Assembly: GCA_964476155.1 (NCBI GenBank)
Contig: CAYYYS010000010.1
Coordinates: 1-64,000, forward strand
Direction: 5' to 3'
DNA from: JAHIYU01 sp964476155
GTDB taxonomy: Bacteria; Krumholzibacteriota; Krumholzibacteriia; LZORAL124-64-63
DNA: 64,000 nucleotides
The notes under the pieces were generated by a model. That model ran no database searches, was not told where the DNA came from, and saw only the letters and a list, made by a program, of their open reading frames with translations. Position 1 is the first letter of the stretch, and each line of letters starts with the position of its first letter. Shown piece by piece: positions 44,392 to 52,987 of the stretch. Made by a program: the position numbers and the translations under genes.

Positions 44392-46272
44392 ATGAATACC
44401 TATCTGCGCGTGCTGCGGCTGGTGAGGCCGTATCTGCCGTTCATCATCCTGTCGATGACCTTCATGGTCGTGTTCTCGCTGCTCAGCGGGTTCAGCATCG
44501 TGATGATCGCCCCGTTCCTGGAAGCGCTCTTCATGCCGGAGGCGGCGGAGGTCGCGACGCCGATCGCGGCCCCGGATGTGGCTCCGGACGCAGGGGAAGC
44601 CCGGTCGCGGGTCGAGGAGATCCGGCAGGGTTTCGATCCGTCGGCCCTGCGCGACGACCTCATGGCCCGACTCAATACCTGGCTCAAGCGTGATACCCAG
44701 ATGGAGACCTTGTGGGTCATCGTCCTGGTCTTCTTCTTCCTGAATCTGATCAAGAACTTATCCGGCTACCTGCAGACCATCTGCACCGACTACGTGCAGC
44801 ACAGCTTCATCCGCGACCTGCGCAATCGGCTGTACGATAAGTTCACCAGCCTGCCGCTGTCGTTCTACCATCGCCATCGTGCCGGCGAGCTGATCAGTCG
44901 CGCGACCAACGACGTGCTGGTGGTCAATCGCAGCGTCAACGTCAGCTTCACGAACCTGGCCCGCGATCCGGTGATGATCGTCATGTACCTGGCCTTTGCC
45001 CTGCTGCTGAGCTGGCGCCTGACCCTGCTGGCTATGCTCGTACTGCCGCTGAGCATGCTCATCATCGTGCGGATCGGCAAGAAGCTGCGTAAGTACAGTC
45101 ATCGCCAACAGGAGAAGATGGCCAACATCACGACGCGTCTGCAGGAGACCATCTCCGGCATCCGCGTGGTCAAGGCCTTCACCAACGAGGAACGTGAGAA
45201 CTCGCGGTTCCGCGCAGAGTCGCAACGCCTGTTCCGGGACCTCTTCAAGATCGCGAGCATGCAGCGCCTGTCATCGCCCCTGACCGAGCAGTTGTCGGTA
45301 CTGGTGGGCCTGTTCATCCTGTGGTACGGCGGGCGGCAGGTGCTGACGGGCGACGAACTGCCGCCCCAGCTCTTCATCCTCTTCCTGTTCTTCATCTTCT
45401 CGCTGGGCAAGCCCATCAAGGAACTCAGTCAGGTCAACAACGCCATCCAGGAAGGCATGGCGGCCGCCGAGCGCGTTTTCGAAGTGCTGGATCATCCGGT
45501 GGAGATCATCGAGCGGGACGCCGCGGCCGTGCTGAACAACGTGCGCGGCGAGATCGAGCTGCGCGACGTGGGCTTTGCCTACCACACCGGTGACCCGGTG
45601 TTGCGCGGTGTGGATCTGAAGGTCTCGCCCGGCGAGGTTGTGGCCCTGGTCGGGTCCAGCGGCGCGGGCAAGTCCACGTTGGTCGACCTGATTCCGCGCT
45701 TCTACGACCCCACCGGCGGTACGGTGCTGATCGACGGCCACGACCTGCGCGATCTCACGCTGGCGTCCCTGCGCAGCGCCATGGGTATGGTCACCCAGGA
45801 AGTGATCCTCTTCAACGACACCGTGCGCAACAACATCGCCTACGGCCTGTCCGACGTGAGCGACGACGATGTGACGGCCGCCGCGCGCGCCGCCAACGCC
45901 CACGATTTCATCACCCGGATGCCCGAGGGCTACGACACCCTGATCGGCGACCGTGGCCTGAAGCTGTCGGGCGGACAGCGCCAGCGCCTCTCGATCGCCC
46001 GCGCCATTCTCAAGAACCCGCCGGTGCTGATCTTCGACGAGGCCACGAGTGCCCTCGACACCGAGAGCGAAATGCTGGTCCAGGAAGCCGTCGACCGGCT
46101 CGTTCGCGATCGGACGACCATCGTCATCGCGCACCGCCTGTCCACCATCCAGCACGTGGATCGCATCTACGTGATGCAGGATGGCCGCATCGTCCAGATC
46201 GGCACCCACGAGGAACTCCTGGCCGAGACGGACGGCCCCTACAGATCCCTGCACGACCTTCAATTCCGCTAG
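44392..46272 (+). CDS. ABC exporter, MsbA-like (fused permease and ATPase)
   Basis: A 626-residue half-transporter. Residues of about 1-330 have six membrane helices with a 70-residue loop rich in Ala/Val between the first two, and RHRAGELISRATNDV at the usual coupling position. The nucleotide-binding domain follows with Walker A GSSGAGKST, signature LSGGQRQ and Walker B ILIFDEATSALD. It would flip a lipid such as lipid A precursors, or export drugs. It starts 24 bases after the RND gene, so it may be transcribed with the metal pump, though its function is distinct. Confidence 0.9.
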   Translation: MNTYLRVLRLVRPYLPFIILSMTFMVVFSLLSGFSIVMIAPFLEALFMPEAAEVATPIAAPDVAPDAGEARSRVEEIRQGFDPSALRDDLMARLNTWLKRDTQMETLWVIVLVFFFLNLIKNLSGYLQTICTDYVQHSFIRDLRNRLYDKFTSLPLSFYHRHRAGELISRATNDVLVVNRSVNVSFTNLARDPVMIVMYLAFALLLSWRLTLLAMLVLPLSMLIIVRIGKKLRKYSHRQQEKMANITTRLQETISGIRVVKAFTNEERENSRFRAESQRLFRDLFKIASMQRLSSPLTEQLSVLVGLFILWYGGRQVLTGDELPPQLFILFLFFIFSLGKPIKELSQVNNAIQEGMAAAERVFEVLDHPVEIIERDAAAVLNNVRGEIELRDVGFAYHTGDPVLRGVDLKVSPGEVVALVGSSGAGKSTLVDLIPRFYDPTGGTVLIDGHDLRDLTLASLRSAMGMVTQEVILFNDTVRNNIAYGLSDVSDDDVTAAARAANAHDFITRMPEGYDTLIGDRGLKLSGGQRQRLSIARAILKNPPVLIFDEATSALDTESEMLVQEAVDRLVRDRTTIVIAHRLSTIQHVDRIYVMQDGRIVQIGTHEELLAETDGPYRSLHDLQFR

Positions 46273-46353
46273 CGATTTCGGCTGCAACCTTATCCGGCTC
46301 GTCTGCGTAGTTTTGCTTCACAGAGAGGGAATCCCACACCCGGAGGATGCGTC

Positions 46354-46893
46354 ATGCTGGAACAACACGGAAAAATTGCCGTCCTTTGGGCGATCCTGCT
46401 TTCGCTGATCCTGGTCGCGCCCGTACTGGCCGGCTGTAACGAGGATCGTACCATCACGGTCATCACCGACGACGGTGAGAAATTCGTCTGCACGTTCAGC
46501 GATGACGAGAACATCCGCATGGTGAATACGGATACCGGCGAAGAGATATTCGAACTGGACCTGGGCGACATCGAAGAGGCCATTGCAGACGCTCTCGATG
46601 GTATGGAAGAGGCTTTCGAAGATCTGGATTTGGCCCTGCATATCGACGGGGACGACAACTATTTACGCTTTGCGGCCGACGATGACGAGGTGATCATCGA
46701 CTTCGACGCCCTTCTCAATGGTGTATCGGAAGCTGTCTCCGCACTTAGTGAAATGGACTTCATCGAGTCCCATCACCGGTTCCGCGGCGCCGAGGGCATG
46801 GACGAGCTGGCAGCGGAGCTCGACGCCCTGCGCGAGGAGATGCGGGAGCTGAAGAAGGAACTCAGGAAGGAACGGCAGCGGGCGCGGCATTAG
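46354..46893 (+). CDS. Acidic lipoprotein with coiled-coil tail
   Basis: A 179-residue protein with a lipoprotein-type signal ending VLAGC (about residue 28). The body is strongly acidic, and the last 40 residues (ELAAELDALREEMRELKKELRKERQR) form a coiled coil. I recognise no family. ATG 46354 follows GGAGGA. Convergent with the HAD gene, ten bases between stops. Confidence 0.7.
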   Translation: MLEQHGKIAVLWAILLSLILVAPVLAGCNEDRTITVITDDGEKFVCTFSDDENIRMVNTDTGEEIFELDLGDIEEAIADALDGMEEAFEDLDLALHIDGDDNYLRFAADDDEVIIDFDALLNGVSEAVSALSEMDFIESHHRFRGAEGMDELAAELDALREEMRELKKELRKERQRARH

Positions 46894-46902
46894 CCGCCGC
46901 CG

Positions 46903-47577
46903 CTACCAGACGAGATCAAGCAATCCAGGCAGGCCGTCGACCAACCAGTCGGCGGCCTGTAACTCTTTTAGGGACCCAAAGCCGTGCAGACAGCCTACCG
47001 TTCTTGTGCCCGCGGCTTGGCCCGCCTCGATGTCGCCGGCCCGATCGCCCACCACCACCGCTCGCGAGGGATCGTCCACCAAGGCTCGTACCATGCCCGC
47101 CTTGTCCGTCGCTATACCCCGATCGACGGCTTCTTCGATACAGAGCGAATTGCTGAAATAGCGCTCAAGATCGTGTCCGGCGATGACGGCGCGGAAATAG
47201 ACGGTACCGGCGTTGGAGAAGAGGATCAACTCGTGGCGCGTCTTCAGGGCGGCCAGGGTCTCGGCCACACCGGGGTAGAGGGCCGTGCGGCCGCCGGTGA
47301 TGGCCGCCACTTCGTGCTCGGCGGTCAGGCGCCCGTAGGTTTCGGCGAAGGCGTCGCGCAGGTCGGGCGGAACGGTGCCGGGGGGGTAGGCCGTCGCGAA
47401 GTACTCCCGCGAGGGGAGGCCCATGCAGTCGGCGATCAGGTCACGGTCGGGTATGGCGGGCGGCAGTTCGTGATGGCGGTAGGCGCCGGTCAGGCCGTCG
47501 GCCACGGCGTCGACCACCGCGGCGCGGCTGTCCAGCAGGGTGCCGTCCATGTCGAAGAGCAGGGTGGTGGGGATCAC
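46903..47577 (-). CDS. HAD-family phosphatase (phosphoglycolate phosphatase-like)
   Basis: A 224-residue hydrolase with the HAD nucleophile motif LLFDMDGTLLDS at the start, the Ser/Thr motif LILFSNAG, and VVVGDRAGDIEAGQAAG for the acidic metal motif. A helical cap between them is of the Gph/PGMB type. Start is GTG at 47577, directly after the stop of the selenoprotein gene (TGAGTG), so expression is probably coupled. Confidence 0.85.
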   Translation of the reverse strand: MIPTTLLFDMDGTLLDSRAAVVDAVADGLTGAYRHHELPPAIPDRDLIADCMGLPSREYFATAYPPGTVPPDLRDAFAETYGRLTAEHEVAAITGGRTALYPGVAETLAALKTRHELILFSNAGTVYFRAVIAGHDLERYFSNSLCIEEAVDRGIATDKAGMVRALVDDPSRAVVVGDRAGDIEAGQAAGTRTVGCLHGFGSLKELQAADWLVDGLPGLLDLVW

Positions 47578-47802
47578 TCAGTCGCGCTCCCGGATCAGGT
47601 CGGCCACCTCGCCGGGTTCGGCGTGGCGTCCGGTACTTTTCTTGGAATAGACCAGGTCCCCGTCCACGACGACTTCGAAAACGCCGCCGCCCGACGGGAT
47701 CAATTCGCATTCGGCGTCGAATTCGGTTTCCAGGTCCGCCGCAAGACTTGCGGCGAGGGGATCGTAGTTTCAGACCTTGCAGTATTCGATCGTTACGTCC
47801 AT
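47578..47802 (-). CDS. SelW/Rdx-family selenoprotein (in-frame TGA as selenocysteine)
   Basis: A 74-residue thioredoxin-fold redox protein read through an in-frame TGA at 47772-47770 (codon 11). It starts MDVTIEYCKV, then Sec11, making C-x-x-U at residues 8-11 where relatives have C-x-x-C or C-x-x-U. After the TGA, NYDPLAASLAADLETEF and GGGVFEVVVDGDLVYSKK match SelW/Rdx proteins, with STGRHAEP before the real stop (TGA 47580-47578). ATG 47802 is preceded by AAGGAG at good spacing. A hairpin just after the TGA fits a bacterial SECIS. Without recoding, the frame would be only 10 residues. It sits between a threonine-dehydrogenase-like gene (10 bases) and a HAD phosphatase. Recoding is inferred from conservation and hairpin; selA/B/C/D are not in this window. 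Confidence 0.87.
47734..47772 (-). promoter_or_regulatory. Candidate bacterial SECIS element
   Basis: Downstream of the UGA at 47772-47770 the mRNA folds into a stem CGCCGC/GCGGCG (47755-47750 with 47742-47737) topped by AAGUCUU with a GU at 47747-47746, about 23 bases after the UGA. This is the distance and loop type expected for bacterial SECIS recognised by SelB. Confidence 0.65.
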
Positions 47803-47812
47803 GGGCGTCTCC

Positions 47813-48985
47813 TTAGAATTCTATCAGCAGCTTGGGCCATTCGGACAGCCTGGTTGCGAACGATTCGGCTGCGAAGTCGTCGATGTGGACCACCGTCTCG
47901 TCGCCGCCGTTCAGGATCACCTTGTGGATGAGCTTCTGGATGCCGTTGGCGTTGTCCTCGAGCAGGTTCCGGGTGGTGACCCAGGTCTCGAAGATGCGGC
48001 GGCCGATGACGCTGTGCAGGGTGAGCCCGTTGACGATCAGGCGATCGAACTTCTGGATGTGGAAGTTGCCCTGCTTCAACCCGAAGAGCACGACTTCGCC
48101 GCCGCGTCGCGTGGACTGGATGGCGTTGTTGACGCTGCTGTTGAACCCGGCCATCTCCAGGGCCACGTCCACGCCGATGCCGCGGGCTTCGGCGCGTACG
48201 GCCTTGACCAGATCCTTGTCCGCGGCCCAGCTGTGCTTGGCCGATTTGGCGAGATCGAGGGGGGTTACCACATCGGCGCCCACCTTCAGGGCCATCTCGC
48301 GGTTCTTGGCCATGGGCTCGACCCCGATCACCCGCGTGGCGCCCAGGGCCTTGGCGATCATGATCACGAACAACCCGATGGTTCCGCAGCCGAAGACCCC
48401 CACGGTCTTGCCGCGCAGGTCAGCCTTCATGCAGGCGTGGACGGCGTTGCCGAAAGGCTCCTGCACCGCCGCGACCTTGAGCTTGACCAGACGCTTGTTG
48501 GTGGGCCACAGGACCGATGCCGGCAGCTTGATGTACTCGGCGAAACAGCCGTCGCGGCTGATGCCGATGATCGTATCCCTGGCACAGATGTGGGTCTGCC
48601 CGATGCGGCACTGATGGCAGGTGCCGCAGATGATGTGCGACTCGCTCGAGACGATGTCCTTGGGGCCGTAGCCGAAGACGGCCGGCACGCGTGAACCCAC
48701 CGCCACGATTTCGCCCACCAGTTCGTGACCGATGATACGCGTGGTCTGCTTCTCGCGCTTGAGGCTCTCGAAGATATGTCCCTTGAAGGCCGTGCGGTTC
48801 CAGATCCCCCGGTCGCTGCCGCAAAACCCGGCGTAGATCATCTTGATGATGACGTTGTCGGCGTCGGCGGGGTCGCGGGATTCGTCCAGGACCGGCCGCG
48901 GCATCTCGCTCTTGATGAAGCCGGTGGTCTTGTCCCAGGGCATGGTGGACTTGTCGTAGATCAGGGCTTGCATGGTGCTGGACAA
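47813..48985 (-). CDS. Zinc alcohol dehydrogenase family enzyme, L-threonine 3-dehydrogenase-like
   Basis: A 390-residue MDR enzyme. Catalytic zinc ligands lie in GFCGSDRG and GHELVGE; the structural zinc site is CGTCHQCRIGQTHIC with four cysteines. The segment LESHI-type SSESHIICGTC, GISRDGCFAEY and EPFGNAVHA are close to threonine 3-dehydrogenase, and GVFGCGTIGLF is the NAD motif. It would oxidise threonine or a related polyol. The start is TTG at 48985, supported by GGAGG seven bases upstream; an ATG at 48973 is too far from that site. First gene of an operon with the selenoprotein and HAD phosphatase. Confidence 0.85.
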   Translation of the reverse strand: MSSTMQALIYDKSTMPWDKTTGFIKSEMPRPVLDESRDPADADNVIIKMIYAGFCGSDRGIWNRTAFKGHIFESLKREKQTTRIIGHELVGEIVAVGSRVPAVFGYGPKDIVSSESHIICGTCHQCRIGQTHICARDTIIGISRDGCFAEYIKLPASVLWPTNKRLVKLKVAAVQEPFGNAVHACMKADLRGKTVGVFGCGTIGLFVIMIAKALGATRVIGVEPMAKNREMALKVGADVVTPLDLAKSAKHSWAADKDLVKAVRAEARGIGVDVALEMAGFNSSVNNAIQSTRRGGEVVLFGLKQGNFHIQKFDRLIVNGLTLHSVIGRRIFETWVTTRNLLEDNANGIQKLIHKVILNGGDETVVHIDDFAAESFATRLSEWPKLLIEF

Positions 48986-49120
48986 ACTCGGACCTCCGGA
49001 GGCGGGAGAAAGCGGGCGCCGAGATCGTCAACGACGCCGATGTCGCAAAGGTACATCGGCGCCGGGTTCTGGGCAACCACCGCGATAGGCGCTCGGGTCG
49101 TCATCGGCCGCCACAAGACA

Positions 49121-49144
49121 GGGCCGGGGCAATCGCCCCGGCCC
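49121..49144 (-). terminator. Terminator-type hairpin after the secreted protein gene
   Basis: GGGCCGGGGC pairs with GCCCCGGCCC across AATC (49121-49144), 27 bases beyond the stop at 49172. The minus-strand tail (TGTCTTG) is only moderately T-rich. Confidence 0.6.
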
Positions 49145-49171
49145 ACTCGTCGTTTGAGACGTCGTTCGTGT

Positions 49172-50236
49172 CTAGCGGAACATGGTTTTCACGTCACCCC
49201 AGGTTGCTTCCTCGTTGGGCACGACATCCCAATAGTGGCCGCAGATCCGGAGGGTGTAGTCGAACTCGTAAACCGGACCCGTGAACGTGTTCGGCGCAAC
49301 AAAGACCACGTAGGTCATTCCGGGGGTCACCGCAGCCACCATGTTGGTGAGCTCACAGGGTGCCGGGTACCAAGGGCCCGCGACGACGCCAATGTTGAGG
49401 CAGTCAGAGACGTCCAGCACGTAAACCAGCGCTTCGTACTCGCTCTCGACCTCGATCTCCAGACTGGTGCTGTTGGCCGTGACCATGAACCAGTCGGTAT
49501 CGCGGTATTCCTCGCCGGCGGGGCCGAGGTGCCAACCGCTCACGCCGCACAGACGTCCGCAGTCGCCGTCGTCGTCATTGATCCAGTGGAAACTCTGGTA
49601 CGCTTCGGGGACGCTGTTGCAACCGCCGTTGTAGTTGTCTTCGTACCCGTCCACCAGCGTCGGTTCCTCTTCGGCCATGGCGTCGGGATCACAAACGACG
49701 TCGCAGATCTCGTCCAACGTGATATCCATTTGGTAATTACCGCAATCGCCGCCGTATCCGTCGACCACGATGTAGTAGTTGGTGCCGGAAATGAGCGTCG
49801 CCTCCACATAAGACGAATATGTGGCGCAGGGAGCATCGTAATAGAAGTCATCGTTGCAGGCGATGAGGTTCATGTGGCCGTCGTAGACGTAGACCTTGGT
49901 GTCGTAGTCCGAGTAGCACAAGTCGATAGCAATCAACTGGTTCTCGGGCGGTGAATAATAATAGACGACGTCCGGAGATGTCGATCCGGTGTAGGAGCAG
50001 GCTTCGTCGTAGTTGTCGATGTTGTCGCAGGTGTTGCCTCCGTCGGTGTAAGGCAAGCCCGGGATGGTGAGAGCTGTCCCTATGTCCTCGCCACCTTCGC
50101 GTCCTGCGCCTGGCTCGGGCACGAATAGGACGTTGGTGTCTGGCTTGTAAGGTCTTTGTTGGACGTTGGAGAGATCGGTCGCGAAAGCCGCGCTGGTGAT
50201 GCAGACGATCGCCAGGATCACTATCAATCGAAACAT
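49172..50236 (-). CDS. Secreted protein, two pre-peptidase-like domains, C-terminal W-G-x-V-K tag
   Basis: A 354-residue secreted protein. Signal peptide about 1-20 (FRLIVILAIVCITSAAFA), then a beta domain at about 45-185 (SPDVVYYYSPPENQLIAIDLCYSDYDTKVYVYDG, NYYIVVDGYGG) resembling bacterial pre-peptidase C-terminal domains, and a similar second one to about 340. Cysteines are numerous, so disulfides are likely. The last residues are TWGDVKTMFR, nearly the same ending as the secreted protein at 59342-60025 (SWGSVKSLYR). No enzyme motif is visible. The gene stands alone with its own terminator. Confidence 0.8.
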   Translation of the reverse strand: MFRLIVILAIVCITSAAFATDLSNVQQRPYKPDTNVLFVPEPGAGREGGEDIGTALTIPGLPYTDGGNTCDNIDNYDEACSYTGSTSPDVVYYYSPPENQLIAIDLCYSDYDTKVYVYDGHMNLIACNDDFYYDAPCATYSSYVEATLISGTNYYIVVDGYGGDCGNYQMDITLDEICDVVCDPDAMAEEEPTLVDGYEDNYNGGCNSVPEAYQSFHWINDDDGDCGRLCGVSGWHLGPAGEEYRDTDWFMVTANSTSLEIEVESEYEALVYVLDVSDCLNIGVVAGPWYPAPCELTNMVAAVTPGMTYVVFVAPNTFTGPVYEFDYTLRICGHYWDVVPNEEATWGDVKTMFR

Positions 50237-50433
50237 GGTGTTCCCCCCTCTGGAGTCTTGTAATAGCCTAGTTGATTAGCATGGATCATATGCTAATGAC
50301 GGCTGAAAAAGCCGTACTATGCCCTGCTTCTCTCTTTCTTTTTGGGTACTCAGCAATCCGATCCATGGAACGGGTACAAGCCGATTATGACATATAATAT
50401 CCGCGATATCCAGTCAAATATCGCAATGGGGCT

Positions 50434-51636
50434 TTAATTGATTGTATCGTAATTATCGTCGCCGTAGCCCCAGCCGTTTTCGTTGCCGGAGCCTTCCTCG
50501 GCTCGCTCCTCCTCGTCGATCAGATCATCGAGGGAGACCATATCCGGCGCGCCGCCATCGCCGCCTTCGTAATCGCTATCGCGATTGTCGTAGAGGTCGG
50601 TCCCGGTCGCGGGGGCCGTGATGCTCTCGCTGGTGTCGACGGTCGCCGAATCCAGTTCGCGCATCAGCCGCGCGAGTCCATCGGGATGGACCGAAGATCC
50701 GCTCTCCACGAAGATCTCCGTCTCGTTGCTTTTTTCGACGACGGGTTCGGGCGACGGGTCGGGCGTGATGAGGGGCTCCATGGATTGCTGCTGCTCGAGT
50801 TGCAGATGACGCAGGACGATTTCGTCCATGAGGTCGAAATAGGCTCGGCTGCCGCTGGACATGCGGTCATAGATGACGGTCGGTTTGCCCTGCACCGCCA
50901 TCTCGGTCAGCCGCGTGTTGCGGGGGATCGAGCGGTCGAGCAGGCGGTCGCCGTAATCCTCGTCCAGGCGAGCCGCAACCTGGCGGCTCATACGCGTGCG
51001 GTGGTCGGTCATGGTGAGGAACAGGCCCATCAGCGCCAGCTGCGGCCGGTGGGCGAGGCGGTAGTCGTCGATGAAGTGCATCAGACGCGTCAGCGAATCC
51101 CGGCAGAGTTCTTCGGCCTGGACCGGCACCAGGTAACCATTGGATGCCAGCAGCGCCGCGCGGGTCTCGGGGCCGAAACCGGGCGGACAGTCGATCAGGA
51201 TCGTATCGAATTCATCGCGGGCTTCGGTTACGGCGTTGACGAAGGTCATCGCATGCCGGGCCATGAGGTCCTTGTACTGTTCTTCTTCGGTCAGCGTCCA
51301 GGCGTCGGGCGCGACCATGGACATGGTGTCCAGAGCCGTTTCGTGGGCCACCTGGGTCAAGGGCAAACCGGAGATGATTACTTCGCGTAATCCACCCCGC
51401 AACTGCTGCGGACCGTAGCCGAGACTGCGGGAGACGCCGCACTGGGGATCGGTCCCGATGATCAGGACCCGGTGCCCGGTCAACGCGAAACAGGCGCCCA
51501 GGTTGATGGTCGACGTGGTCTTGCCGACGCCGCCTTTCTGGCTCACGACACTGATGACCCGGGCCCGATCGGTCCCCCAGGGATTCAAGTCTGCTGCGGG
51601 TTCGGGGCATACGTCGTCATGGAGAGGATAATGCAT
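50434..51636 (-). CDS. ParA/Soj-type ATPase with acidic tail
   Basis: A 400-residue cytoplasmic deviant-Walker P-loop ATPase. The P-loop is SQKGGVGKTTSTINLGA, Walker A' DPQCGVS and Walker B LIDCPPGFGPETRAAL. After about residue 270 comes a 120-residue low-complexity acidic tail that is not part of the ParA fold. ParA proteins position DNA or protein cargo. There is no parB beside it, so it may position other cargo. ATG 51636 follows AAGGA. Confidence 0.88.
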   Translation of the reverse strand: MHYPLHDDVCPEPAADLNPWGTDRARVISVVSQKGGVGKTTSTINLGACFALTGHRVLIIGTDPQCGVSRSLGYGPQQLRGGLREVIISGLPLTQVAHETALDTMSMVAPDAWTLTEEEQYKDLMARHAMTFVNAVTEARDEFDTILIDCPPGFGPETRAALLASNGYLVPVQAEELCRDSLTRLMHFIDDYRLAHRPQLALMGLFLTMTDHRTRMSRQVAARLDEDYGDRLLDRSIPRNTRLTEMAVQGKPTVIYDRMSSGSRAYFDLMDEIVLRHLQLEQQQSMEPLITPDPSPEPVVEKSNETEIFVESGSSVHPDGLARLMRELDSATVDTSESITAPATGTDLYDNRDSDYEGGDGGAPDMVSLDDLIDEEERAEEGSGNENGWGYGDDNYDTIN

Positions 51637-51669
51637 GGTGTTCCTTCACGTTGTAGTCCAGCTGCAGTC

Positions 51670-52329
51670 TCAGCAGAGCTTTAAAACCTGTTGTACGAGT
51701 TTGTCGATTCCGTCGAAAACCTCGGAAATCCGACCCGCCAGCATGTAGGCCGGCGTGGTGGCGATACGATGGTCGGTGTCCACGACGACCTGGTCGACCG
51801 CGGCGTCCACGTGTTCGGCGCCGGTGGCGTTTACGGCCGCGGCGGTGTCCCCGTCGGTGCCGATGGTCAGTTTGACCGGTTTGTCGGCGCCCAGGATCTT
51901 GGCGACCAGCGCGGGGGCGATGCACATGGCGGCGATCCACTTGCCCTTGTCGTGCATGTCCTTGACGAAGGCAGCGACCGACGGATTCACGTCGCAGTCG
52001 GCGCCGGCCACGGCGAAGGTACACAGGTTCTTGGCGGCGCCGAAGCCGCCGGGCAGGAAGACCACGTCGAAGTCGTCGGCCGCGAGGTCGGCGATGTTGC
52101 CGACGGGCCCACGCGCGATGCGCGCCGACTCCACCATGATGTCACGGCTCTCACCTTCGACGGGCGCACCGGCCTGATGGTCGATCACGTGCATTTGCGG
52201 GCCCGCGGGCGCGGCGATGGTCACGTCGGCATCCGCACGGTCCAGGGCCAGCAGCGTGGCCGTGGCTTCGTGGATCTCGGATCCGTCAAAGACACCGCAA
52301 CCGCTCAGAATGACGGCGACTCGAGACAT
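51670..52329 (-). CDS. elbB: ElbB-like DJ-1/PfpI-family glyoxalase
   Basis: A 219-residue enzyme of the DJ-1/PfpI superfamily, matching ElbB (sigma cross-reacting protein 27A). Motifs: VAVILSGCGVFDGSEIHEA at the start; DVVFLPGGFGAAKNLCTFA near 85-103; and the nucleophile elbow AAMCIAPAL with Cys near 135. It is implicated in isoprenoid or glyoxal metabolism in E. coli, with weak evidence. Divergent from the ACT-domain gene, downstream of which lies the nucleoside kinase. Confidence 0.92.
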   Translation of the reverse strand: MSRVAVILSGCGVFDGSEIHEATATLLALDRADADVTIAAPAGPQMHVIDHQAGAPVEGESRDIMVESARIARGPVGNIADLAADDFDVVFLPGGFGAAKNLCTFAVAGADCDVNPSVAAFVKDMHDKGKWIAAMCIAPALVAKILGADKPVKLTIGTDGDTAAAVNATGAEHVDAAVDQVVVDTDHRIATTPAYMLAGRISEVFDGIDKLVQQVLKLC

Positions 52330-52506
52330 GTTTGGAACCCCCCTGAAGCTATGAGAAACCGATTGTCGGTCCGGGCAAGCCGGTTGTCAACCCCCCGACA
52401 GGATAACTTTCTGGGTGTTGCGGATTTGTTCTTGGTCCGACGATCCTGGATATTAGATTTGAAGGGTCGGATATGGTCGAGCCGTGAATCGGGAAATGGA
52501 GACGAG

Positions 52507-52980
52507 ATGTCGAAGATCGCCATCGGTGGAATGATCGAGACCCTCGACCTGGTGATGGTCAGGGTGCTCGGCGTGCGCAAGGGACCCGGCGTGGCCGGCT
52601 TGACGTTGACGACCCTCGGTGGCAAGGGCATCAACGTTCTCTGCGTCGTCTCGTCTTCCGATGCGACCGATCGTGAGAACCTCACCCTCGCCTTGCCCAA
52701 GGACGCCCTGGATCAGTCCCTCGGCCTGCTGCAGTCCATCAAGGAAGAGATCGAGGCCGAGCGTTTCGAGATCCAGCGCAACTGCTGTGTCTTCTCCATC
52801 TACGGCCCCCACTTCAGCGAGCGGCCGTCGATCGCGGGGCTCATGTTCAAGGCCATGGCCACCGCCGGCATCGATATCCACGCCATCAGCACCTCGGTTT
52901 CCACGGTGTCCTGCCTCATCGACCAGGACGACCTGGAGGCGGCGCGTCAGCAGATCCGCGAAGCTTTTCTATTACCCTAG
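52507..52980 (+). CDS. ACT-domain protein (aspartate kinase-like regulatory type)
   Basis: A 157-residue protein made of two ACT domains without a catalytic part. LDLVMVRVLGVRKGPGVAGLTLTTLGGKGINVLCV (about 10-45) begins the first and CVFSIYGPHFSERPSIAGLMFKAMATAGIDIHAISTS the second, as in the regulatory end of aspartate kinases. It would bind an amino acid. ATG 52507 lies in AGACGAGATG without a strong ribosome site. Converges on the nucleoside kinase, seven bases between stops. Confidence 0.85.
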   Translation: MSKIAIGGMIETLDLVMVRVLGVRKGPGVAGLTLTTLGGKGINVLCVVSSSDATDRENLTLALPKDALDQSLGLLQSIKEEIEAERFEIQRNCCVFSIYGPHFSERPSIAGLMFKAMATAGIDIHAISTSVSTVSCLIDQDDLEAARQQIREAFLLP

Positions 52981-52987
52981 TAGGCTG

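Noticed and set aside
47770..47772. The in-frame TGA in the SelW-like gene read as a nonsense mutation
   Set aside because: Conserved residues continue without drift on both sides, a good start and ribosome site are present, and the codon is at the usual Cys/Sec position; a recoding explanation fits better.
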